Below, in pieces: positions 27,503-35,009 of a stretch of DNA of 46,573 nt. The notes under the pieces are model-generated. The model saw nothing but the letters and a program-made list of their open reading frames with translations. It was not told where the DNA came from and searched no databases. A program made the translations under genes and the position numbers. Origin of the DNA: Verrucomicrobiota bacterium (GTDB taxonomy: Bacteria; Verrucomicrobiota; Verrucomicrobiia; JADLBR01); contig JAKQKQ010000099.1 of NCBI GenBank assembly GCA_029560585.1, positions 1-46,573 of the forward strand, read 5' to 3'. How positions within the stretch are numbered: position 1 is the stretch's first letter; every line of letters starts with the position of its first letter.

Positions 27503-28297
27503 ATGGGATCAGGGCAGGCGGGCACCGGGCGACCGTTTCCCGTGCGGGTCGTTATCGACCATCGGGAGCGTGGCTCGGAAGCGGCGCGGGTTCTTGAGGC
27601 AACGCAGGGTGTGTCGGCGGAATACGCCGAACTGAAAACCGGGGATTATCTCGTTGCGGACAGGGTGCTGTTCGAACGGAAGACGATGGCAGACTTCGCA
27701 CAATCAGTGATGGATGGGCGGCTGTTCCAACAAGCAGGCCGCCTTGCAAGATCCTCGGTGGCTGGGGTGATGGTGCTGGAAGGAGGGACGGCGGACTTGG
27801 CTGCAGTGGGCTTAAGCCGGGAAGCTCTACAGGGCGCGCTGATATCCGTGACTATCATTTTTGGCCTGCCAGTACTCCGAGCACGGGACGGCCAGGAGTG
27901 CGCACGGCTGATCCTTTACACCGCGGGCCAAATCGATCGAGCCTGCCGAGGCTTGGTCGGCGGTTCAGGATACCGGCCCAAAGGTCGCCGCCGACAGCAG
28001 CTCAGAGTGCTCCAAGCGCTCCCGGGCATCGGGCCGAAACGGGCGGTGGCCCTTCTAGAGGCTTTCGGCTCCGTGCGGGCAGTCGTCGGCGCCCAGCGCG
28101 AAGACTTAGCCTCGGTGCCCGGAGTGGGGACTGGCACGGCAGAAAAGATCGAGCAGGTGTTGAGGGAGGCGCCTACCAAGCGTGAGGAGACTCCCCTCTA
28201 TGATCCAAGCATCGCCAACCCAGCATCTCGTTACGAGCTCCGCTGTTCCTTTCTGCCGTTCAACCGGTCGCCTCCCCAGAATACTATTTTGTCCTAA
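27503..28297 (+). CDS. ERCC4-domain nuclease with helix-hairpin-helix (XPF/Hef-like)
   Basis: Residues 13-150 match the XPF/ERCC4 nuclease fold: VRVVIDHRERGSE (Asp19 region), YAELKTGDYLVADRVLFERKTMADFAQSVMDGRL with the GDY and ERK-x3-D catalytic motif (Asp48, Glu58-Arg59-Lys60, Asp64), and LARSSVAGVMVLEGG. Residues 165-222 hold tandem HhH motifs (LPGIGPKRAVALLEAFGS and VPGVGTGTAEKIEQVL) that bind branched DNA. The last 40 residues are unstructured. Family members cut structured DNA at branch points. Codon use and GC begin to drop here compared with the left flank. It lies 124 bases before the nucleotidyltransferase/STAND pair, and whether it belongs to that module is open. Confidence 0.88.
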   Translation: MGSGQAGTGRPFPVRVVIDHRERGSEAARVLEATQGVSAEYAELKTGDYLVADRVLFERKTMADFAQSVMDGRLFQQAGRLARSSVAGVMVLEGGTADLAAVGLSREALQGALISVTIIFGLPVLRARDGQECARLILYTAGQIDRACRGLVGGSGYRPKGRRRQQLRVLQALPGIGPKRAVALLEAFGSVRAVVGAQREDLASVPGVGTGTAEKIEQVLREAPTKREETPLYDPSIANPASRYELRCSFLPFNRSPPQNTILS

Positions 28298-28341
28298 TTT
28301 CCTCAATATAAGCATGTTACAAAAGATAGGCGATCTTCATA

Positions 28342-28372
28342 TTGACATTAAAACACTATGAGTTAGTGTTTT
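28342..28372 (+). promoter_or_regulatory. Candidate promoter-operator of the nucleotidyltransferase/STAND module
   Basis: A perfect TTGACA (28342-28347) is overlapped just downstream by an inverted repeat, arms AAAACACTA (28350-28358) and TAGTGTTTT (28364-28372) around TGAGT. The second arm covers the expected -10 position (TAGTGT, weak). The region 28265-28400 is distinctly AT-rich compared with the window. A palindrome between -35 and -10 suggests a repressor site, and the winged helix encoded by the second gene is a plausible binder. A terminator reading (stem followed by TTTTT) is also possible. Confidence 0.45.
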
Positions 28373-28421
28373 TCCGTACACAACTACGACAAAGGACGAA
28401 ATCCATTACGCTTTTCGACGT

Positions 28422-28985
28422 TTGAACGAGCGCTTGGTCTACAAGGAGTTGCAATTCCACTTGGTGGTCTGCGGTGGTGCGGCTCTGATCGTGACCCGGC
28501 TGATTCGACGGGCCACGGCCGATGTTGATGTCTTGGCGTTCGCCACAAGTGAATCCGCTGACGCCGCGCCCGCGCTGGGCGCGATTTCGCAGCTCCCTTC
28601 CGAACTCGTGGAAGAGGCAGCCCGCGTGGCACAGGATCTCGGGCTAAGGTCCGACTGGCTGAATGCTGGACCGGCAGTGGAACTTCAAAAATTCGGTTTT
28701 CCAATTGGGATCGAGTCCCGCCTGATGCGCCGACGTTATGGGGAAGGACTCACGATCTTCTTTGTCAACCGCTGGGATCAAGTCCACCTCAAAATGCTTG
28801 CAGCGATGGACCCGAAAAGCGGGGAACGTCACTCGCGGGATCTCCTAGACATCGAGCCTCTCGAGAATGAAGTACAATCGACACTTCACTGGCTATTGGC
28901 CCGAGAAACCAGCTCAGATTTTCGCAAAAAACTGGGCCAAGTCTTGAACCGCATTGGTTATGAAAAGCTCGCTCGAGCATTATAG
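28422..28985 (+). CDS. DUF6036/AbiEii-like nucleotidyltransferase
   Basis: The nucleotidyltransferase core is LVVCGGAALIVTRLIRRATADVDVLAF: GG at residues 18-19 and the metal-binding D-x-D at 34-36. This is the layout of DUF6036 and AbiEii-type minimal nucleotidyltransferases, some of which are toxins of type IV toxin-antitoxin systems that act on tRNA or other targets. VNRWDQVHLKMLAAMD and RHSRDLLDIEPLENEV are the C-terminal helical blocks. The start given is a TTG without a ribosome-binding site. The frame is open back to 28362, and the upstream residues (TTTTKDEIHYAFRR) look like family N-terminus. AAAGGA at 28391-28396 lies 4 bases before an ATC codon at 28401, so the true start may be unusual. 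The 3' end overlaps the STAND gene. Confidence 0.8.
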   Translation: MNERLVYKELQFHLVVCGGAALIVTRLIRRATADVDVLAFATSESADAAPALGAISQLPSELVEEAARVAQDLGLRSDWLNAGPAVELQKFGFPIGIESRLMRRRYGEGLTIFFVNRWDQVHLKMLAAMDPKSGERHSRDLLDIEPLENEVQSTLHWLLARETSSDFRKKLGQVLNRIGYEKLARAL

Positions 28986-31900
28986 AGATCAGCTCACCGA
29001 TCGGATCCTGACGTTCCTGTGGCGCCAGTGGTCGCGAATCGGTGTGGCCGCGGGCACCGCAAGAGGCGGATGGACAGTCATCGATCCTGAAACATTGCTT
29101 CTGCTCACACTGGAATGTGCGCGACGAGATCCTCGTGTCTTTGACGAGGTTTTGGACTGGCTTCACACGAACGGCAGATGGGTCAACGTCACCCGATTGG
29201 ACAGTCTGCTGGCAATCGACAAGGTCTGCACCCCAACGTTGGTGGGCGCGGCTGCCGCAACGCTCGCCGAGTCAGATCGCACGGTGAAGTGGCGAACACT
29301 TGCGACGAAGCACAGACCTGCGACGGCCGCACAGCCCACACCGCTATTTGATTTGGGCCCGGCCAGCTCGACAATCAACGCCGACGCGGACGCCATCTGG
29401 CTGCGCTACGGCTGGTCCCGTCCCGCCTTCAAACGAAGGGAGTCGTCGACTCCCATCCTCGCCCCGGAGCCTCGGGTCATCAGCCCCGCCAGCCTGTTCT
29501 TCAAGGCACGCGCCATATTTGGCGTCAACATCCGCGCTGACGTATTTGTCTTCGCGGCATTGCGACCCAATGGAGTCAACGCCAACGAGGCCGCCCGTGA
29601 ACTCGGGTACTCGCAGCGCCGTGTTCATGACGCGATGAGCGAAATGGCGCTTGGCGGGCTGCTCACTATCGTCCAAGAGGGTCGGGGACGCGGCAGCACC
29701 ACCGCCTACACGGTCGCGCGACGCCAAGCAAACGCCCTGGCGGTGCCCGAATCGGCAGGTTGGTTCGATTGGCGGGCCCTTGCGCGCGCCTGGATTCTCC
29801 GCTGGCGAAAGATTTTCACCATGCGGGAGGAGAGATTATCACCGTACATCATCGAGTCCGAAGTCGCGCCTCTGCTGCGCGCAGTCGAGTCCGACTTGCA
29901 GCGATTCGAGGAACGCTCCGCCGACCAGCCGCCGGTTGAACCCACTCCTGCCGGAACGACGATTAGCGTGGGAGACCGGAAAGAACGGACAGCCGCAAGA
30001 ATCGTTTATGGATGGAAGCGCTACTGGAGGCGCCAAGGCGAGAATTCGCGAGATCCTGATCGGGTCTCGCTTTTTGAGCAGGCCTCCAACGTGCCTCGTG
30101 ACACCGCAACATTGGGGCAGTACGCAAATACGCCTTGCCTAGTCCTTCTCGGGGCGCCCGGCATGGGCAAGAGTCATGAACTGAACCGGGCCAAAGAGAA
30201 TCTCGAGCGCCAGGTGGGTCACGCCGACGACCGCGTCATGTTTGTTGATCTCGCATCCTGCGACGGCAGCGAATGGCTCGAGCGAACGGTTTTTGACACA
30301 GAACCATTCCGTTCTTGGTCACAGGGCAAGTGCCATCTTCACCTCTTTCTCGATAGTTTGGACACGGGCAGACTCCACACTTCGGCCCTGGCAGCATTGC
30401 TCGCGGATCGACTGAAAGAACTGCCCTCGGTGGATGGTCTATATTTCCGAATTGCCTGTCGGACTGTCGAATGGCCGCCGGTTCTGGCAGAGTGCCTATT
30501 GCGAAAGTGGGGGCCGGAAGGCGTGGCCACAATCGAGCTCATGCCGTTGCAGAAACGCGACGTGATCGAGACGGCCGATGCAAATGGACTCGATGGAGAA
30601 CGATTCCTGGAACAGATCGAACAGCGCCAAGCCCTCCCCCTGGCTCTCAAGCCGATCACGCTGGATTTCCTCCTGAAGACCTTCCAGCGCGATGCCTCCC
30701 TGCCGACCAGCCAACGCGAACTCTACGAGGAGGGGTGCCGCCGCTTGTGCGAAGAACCTACCCGCGGTCGTTTTGGAGCGCACCTAACAGGGAGATTGGC
30801 TCCCGCGCAGCGCCTTGAAGTGGCGAAGCACCTTGCCGCCGCGACAATTCTCTGCAATCGCGCTGCGATCTGGCTTGGGCCGGGCGAGGCGCCGGCGAAT
30901 GATGTCTCGATCGATGATCTCTGTGCCACTCAACCACCGGGCTGCACAATTCCGTGGGACAGCGCCGCTATCCGCGAGACCCTCGACACCGCACTGTTCT
31001 CATCGCAGGGCCCGGATCGCGTCGGCTGGGATCATCAAACTTACGGGGAGTTTCTCGCCGCCGGCTGGTTGTCCAACAGCGGCCTCACGCACGAACAAGT
31101 ATGGAGCCTCTTGGCGCCACCCGCCGATGGATCCCGAAAACTGATCCCCCAGCTCCGCGAGACCGCCGCTTGGCTCGCAGGCTGTGATTCCAATGTGTTT
31201 CGGGCCATCAAGGCTAGCGACCCCTATGCCCTGCTTCACAGTGACGTTACCACCGCATCTCCCGAGGACCGGGCGTCGCTCATCGACGCCCTCCTCACTC
31301 TGGCGGGCAATCAAGGTGCCCCAAGCGGACCATGGGACCACATTGACCTCCTCCCAAAGCTGAACCATCCAACGATCGCCTCGCGATTGCGAGCTTGGAT
31401 CATGGAACGTAGAAGGGACGAGCATGCCCGAATCGAAGCGATCGCAATCGCCCGGGCCTGCGACGTCAAGCAACTCGCTTCAGACCTCGCCCTTGTCGCG
31501 CTCGACTCGGCGGAAGCACATCGGATCCGTTGGATCGCCGCCCATGCGTGCGGTCGCCTCGCCGACGACGCTACACTCGTCCGCCTCAAGCCCCTCGTCA
31601 ATTTGACGCGGGATTCCGACCCAGACAACCAGATCAAGGGCGAAGTCCTAAAGGCGTGCTGGCCACGAGTGATGACCGTAGCCGAAGTCTTTTCAGTGCT
31701 GGAACCGCCTGTCCCTCACGTTTTCGGAGGATATCGGTACTTCATCGCACACGAGTTCATCCCGAAGCTTCCGCCCAGCGATCTGCCCGCGGCGCTGGAC
31801 TGGGTTGCGCAACAGAACCTTCTTAATACAACTTTCGATAAGATCTTTTCGATCATCGTAACGAATGCACTCGATCACATCGACGAACCCAAGCTTCTCG

Positions 31901-34203
31901 AATCGTTTGCCTCTGCGTATGCCAGCCTGCTGAAGCAAAATGCGGGTGAATTCGCATTCAGAAGGCACGAGTGGACAGCGCGCCTGCGTGAAAACACCGC
32001 TTTTCGACGCCGTATCTTTCCGCTCGTATTAGACCGCCTCCTGGATTCACCGAACGACATCGAGCTCCTGTCCATATCCAGCGCCCCACTTATCGATCAA
32101 GATGATTTCCTCTGGTTGGCAACTCAGCTCGAGCATGCGGGATCTCCCGCTCTTCGAGCCGGAGTTGCCACAGTGATGCGACGGGTCTTCGACTGGACCG
32201 ATCCAGAACATGTGGATCGATTGATCACAGCAGCGCACCGACATCCCGAAATAAAGGAACGCTTCTCGCACTGGCTCGCAACGGTCAATCTCCAATCGGA
32301 CGAGGCCGCGCGCCAACGGAAGGCCCATCTGGAAGATCAGGAATGGCAGAAAAAAATTGGCGAGCGGACTGCGCGAGCGCGCATCGAACCTCCGCCAAAG
32401 GAACGCATCGCAATTCTGCTCGATCGCTTCGAACGGGGCGAGCATGACACGTGGTGGCGCCTGACCCAAGAATTAACACTGGAGGAAACCAGTACATACG
32501 ACGGCTGCGATGACGATGACGACATCACAGTTACGCCGGGGTGGAGAGATGCTGACCGCATCACGCGGCAGCGTATTGTCGATGCGGCCTGGCGTTATGT
32601 GCACGCGCGCGATGCGGCGCAAGTCGAGTGGTTCAATAAAACCGGCACTTTCTCTTGGCCAGCCGTTGGGGGGTTCAGGGCTCTGTACCTGTTGCATAAA
32701 CAAACGCCAGACCTTTTCCAGAGTCTGCCGCCGGAGGTGTGGCGTCGATGGATGCCGATCATCGTTGCCCATCCAAAGTTCGGCGATCCCCAGACCCACG
32801 TGGTTCTGACGCAGCACGCCTATAAAGCCGATCCAACTGCCGTCAAAGACTGGCTGCTCCGATACATTGACCGAGAGAACGAAGCCGACCGCGGATTTGA
32901 CAAGACCACCGAACTTGAAGCGATCGTCGATGAACCTTTGGCCGAGGCACTCCTGGAGAAAGTTCGGTCACCCAAGATTAAGGCGTCAGTTTCCCAACCC
33001 ATCCTTCGCCTCCTCATGGAGAAGGGTGGCCCCGGCGTCGCAGCTTTATGCCGCGAATGGCTGCGTCTCCCGCTGTCCACTGAAGCCGAAGATCGAAAAC
33101 GTGCCGTCTGCGCGGCACGACTTCTCCTGCAACGCGCGCCCGACGGGGGATGGACTGCCATCTGGCCCGCGATTGTTCAGGATTCAAGTTTCGGCCGAGA
33201 GCTATTCGAGGAAGTCGCGTATGAAGCCTTTTCGCATCCTGCGGAAGTCGTGCGCGGACTGCCCGAGCGTGAGATTGAGGATCTTTACGTGTGGCTGGTC
33301 GCACAATACCCGCCGTCGTCAGACCCTAAAATCGAACTGGGGGTTGCGCCCTTTATCGATAAGCGCGAAGCCGTAGCAACCTTCCGCGATCAACTCCTGT
33401 CGCACCTGGCAGATCGTGGCACGCGCGCCGCCACCGCGACCATTTCAAGGCTCGTAATGCGGTTCCCCGAGCACAAATCGATGCGTTTCTTGCTCGCGCG
33501 GGCTGAAGAGAATATGCGCCGGAACACCTGGTCCGCACCATCATTGGCAAACCTATTTGCGCTGGTCTCACACAGCCGGAGGCGTTTGGTCGAAAGCGAA
33601 GCGGAACTCTTATCCGTCGTTATCGAGTCCCTAAACCATCTCCAAGGGGAGCTGCACGGCGAATCCGCAAGGGCCCAGTTCCTTTGGAACCACCCATGGG
33701 AAGAGAACGCCACGCCAAAACATGAAACAGAGTTGAGTGATTTTATCCGCTGCTATCTGGTCGACGATCTCGAACGGCGCGGGATCGTCGCGAATCGGGA
33801 GGTCGAGATACGCCCTGGCGCAAAGCCAGATATTTTGATAACCGCGCTGCCCGACAAAAAGGGAGGGCCCGGCACCGCGTTCAACGTGGTTTTGGAGGTC
33901 AAAGGCTGCTGGCACCGCGAGATCGAGACAGCCATTGAAACCCAGCTCGTCGATCGTTATCTGCCCCGCAACCTGTCGCGTCACGGGCTCTATGTTGTGG
34001 TGTGCTTCAGTCGCGAAAAACATCTGGATGCGCTGCGCATGATGCTGGAGAGAAAATCCGACGCGATGAGCAGGGACGGCATCACGGTTCGTTCGATAGT
34101 GCTCGACGCCTCTCTTCCAGAACGTGGCTCTCAAAGAAAAGGGAAACGGACGCAAAAGGGCACCCGCGCTTCGCGGACCACCGGGACCAGCGATCGATCC
34201 TGA
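28960..34203 (+). CDS. Winged-helix, STAND/NACHT-type NTPase with C-terminal PD-(D/E)XK nuclease
   Basis: This is a 1747-residue protein. Residues 1-175 are helical (FLWRQWSRIGVAAG...VIDPETLLLLTLECARRDPRVFDEVLDWL). A winged helix lies at about 176-255 (NANEAARELGYSQRRVHDAMSEMALGGLLT). The NTPase begins near 385: Walker A GAPGMGKS (398-405), Walker B LFLDSLD (462-468), and WDHQTYGEFLAA near 690, the NACHT-like H...EFLAA block. Long helical, HEAT-like repeats fill about 740-1560. The C-terminus holds a PD-(D/E)XK fold: ELSDFIRCYLVDDLERRG, then KPD (Asp1624), LEVKG (Glu1646 and Lys1648) and ETQLVDRYL. ATG 28960 overlaps the nucleotidyltransferase by 26 bases; an in-frame TTG sits two codons earlier. 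STAND proteins with nuclease effectors are known phage sensors (Avs, bNACHT), so a defence role is likely but inferred. Confidence 0.85.
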   Translation: MKSSLEHYRDQLTDRILTFLWRQWSRIGVAAGTARGGWTVIDPETLLLLTLECARRDPRVFDEVLDWLHTNGRWVNVTRLDSLLAIDKVCTPTLVGAAAATLAESDRTVKWRTLATKHRPATAAQPTPLFDLGPASSTINADADAIWLRYGWSRPAFKRRESSTPILAPEPRVISPASLFFKARAIFGVNIRADVFVFAALRPNGVNANEAARELGYSQRRVHDAMSEMALGGLLTIVQEGRGRGSTTAYTVARRQANALAVPESAGWFDWRALARAWILRWRKIFTMREERLSPYIIESEVAPLLRAVESDLQRFEERSADQPPVEPTPAGTTISVGDRKERTAARIVYGWKRYWRRQGENSRDPDRVSLFEQASNVPRDTATLGQYANTPCLVLLGAPGMGKSHELNRAKENLERQVGHADDRVMFVDLASCDGSEWLERTVFDTEPFRSWSQGKCHLHLFLDSLDTGRLHTSALAALLADRLKELPSVDGLYFRIACRTVEWPPVLAECLLRKWGPEGVATIELMPLQKRDVIETADANGLDGERFLEQIEQRQALPLALKPITLDFLLKTFQRDASLPTSQRELYEEGCRRLCEEPTRGRFGAHLTGRLAPAQRLEVAKHLAAATILCNRAAIWLGPGEAPANDVSIDDLCATQPPGCTIPWDSAAIRETLDTALFSSQGPDRVGWDHQTYGEFLAAGWLSNSGLTHEQVWSLLAPPADGSRKLIPQLRETAAWLAGCDSNVFRAIKASDPYALLHSDVTTASPEDRASLIDALLTLAGNQGAPSGPWDHIDLLPKLNHPTIASRLRAWIMERRRDEHARIEAIAIARACDVKQLASDLALVALDSAEAHRIRWIAAHACGRLADDATLVRLKPLVNLTRDSDPDNQIKGEVLKACWPRVMTVAEVFSVLEPPVPHVFGGYRYFIAHEFIPKLPPSDLPAALDWVAQQNLLNTTFDKIFSIIVTNALDHIDEPKLLESFASAYASLLKQNAGEFAFRRHEWTARLRENTAFRRRIFPLVLDRLLDSPNDIELLSISSAPLIDQDDFLWLATQLEHAGSPALRAGVATVMRRVFDWTDPEHVDRLITAAHRHPEIKERFSHWLATVNLQSDEAARQRKAHLEDQEWQKKIGERTARARIEPPPKERIAILLDRFERGEHDTWWRLTQELTLEETSTYDGCDDDDDITVTPGWRDADRITRQRIVDAAWRYVHARDAAQVEWFNKTGTFSWPAVGGFRALYLLHKQTPDLFQSLPPEVWRRWMPIIVAHPKFGDPQTHVVLTQHAYKADPTAVKDWLLRYIDRENEADRGFDKTTELEAIVDEPLAEALLEKVRSPKIKASVSQPILRLLMEKGGPGVAALCREWLRLPLSTEAEDRKRAVCAARLLLQRAPDGGWTAIWPAIVQDSSFGRELFEEVAYEAFSHPAEVVRGLPEREIEDLYVWLVAQYPPSSDPKIELGVAPFIDKREAVATFRDQLLSHLADRGTRAATATISRLVMRFPEHKSMRFLLARAEENMRRNTWSAPSLANLFALVSHSRRRLVESEAELLSVVIESLNHLQGELHGESARAQFLWNHPWEENATPKHETELSDFIRCYLVDDLERRGIVANREVEIRPGAKPDILITALPDKKGGPGTAFNVVLEVKGCWHREIETAIETQLVDRYLPRNLSRHGLYVVVCFSREKHLDALRMMLERKSDAMSRDGITVRSIVLDASLPERGSQRKGKRTQKGTRASRTTGTSDRS

Positions 34204-34364
34204 AAGGAAGCGGATCTTGGTATTCGCGACAACCGGGCTGGCGAACGCGGCGTGATCCCATGGGCCCTTCATGTCGCCGGCGCCTTCGGGATACCGCCCG
34301 GCCGGCGATGTCGGCCAAATATATGGGCTAGAAATGATCCGGTGCCCATCTATGTTTAGCCTCC

Positions 34365-35009
34365 ATGACAGCCCGACCGATTCAGCCGTCGATCGCATTT
34401 CTGGCACCCGCACTGTGCCTGCTTGCGGGGTGCGCCTCCGTGAGCATCCGCGACCAGCAAGTGAGCAGCCACAAACCCAAGGCCAAGCCCGCGATGATCT
34501 ACGTGGCCCCGTTCGAGACTCGCGGGGCGGCGTTCAACGTGGACCGCGAGGGCCAGGAGCTTGCCTCCTTCAAGCAGGCCACCGCCGAGATGCTGCAATC
34601 CAAGCTCATCGAGCGGCTGCCAGAAATCGCGCCCGCGGAACGTGCCCCGAAAAAACTACCCGCGAGCGGGTGGCTGGTGAAGGGACGGTTCATCCGGGTG
34701 AATCAGGGCAGTCGCGCGCTCCGCGCGACCATCGGCTTCGGCCTGGGGGCCACGAAGATGGAAACGGAGGTGGCCATCTATGACCTCGCCATCTCGAAAA
34801 AGGAACCCTTCCTCAAGTTCTTGACGACGGGCGGCAGCAATGCGGAACCCGGCGCACTGGGAAGCGCTGGCACCACGCTCGTCGCGGGGGTCAGCGCGCT
34901 CTACAGCGCGCTCGGCAACGCCGCCCACGGCATCAGCGAGGACGCGTGGCGCACCTCACGTGAGATTCGCAATCACCTCGTCGACTACTGCCGGGAAACG
35001 GGCCTGTAG
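34365..35009 (+). CDS. DUF4410-family lipoprotein
   Basis: The N-terminus is a lipoprotein signal: IAFLAPALCLLAGCASV, with lipobox LAGC (Cys23). The mature part (AMIYVAPFETRGAAFNVD...LASFKQATAEMLQSKLIERL...GWLVKGRFIRVNQGSRALRATIGFGLGATKMETEVAIYDL) has the DUF4410 pattern: a beta strand ending in APF, then a glycine-rich segment. These are outer-membrane or periplasmic lipoproteins with no assigned function. A glycine/alanine-rich hydrophobic stretch (LGSAGTTLVAGVSALYSALG) lies near residue 165. It begins 161 bases after the STAND gene on the same strand, and GC returns to the chromosomal level here. Its 3' end overlaps the convergent FAD oxidoreductase gene by 25 bases. Confidence 0.85.
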   Translation: MTARPIQPSIAFLAPALCLLAGCASVSIRDQQVSSHKPKAKPAMIYVAPFETRGAAFNVDREGQELASFKQATAEMLQSKLIERLPEIAPAERAPKKLPASGWLVKGRFIRVNQGSRALRATIGFGLGATKMETEVAIYDLAISKKEPFLKFLTTGGSNAEPGALGSAGTTLVAGVSALYSALGNAAHGISEDAWRTSREIRNHLVDYCRETGL

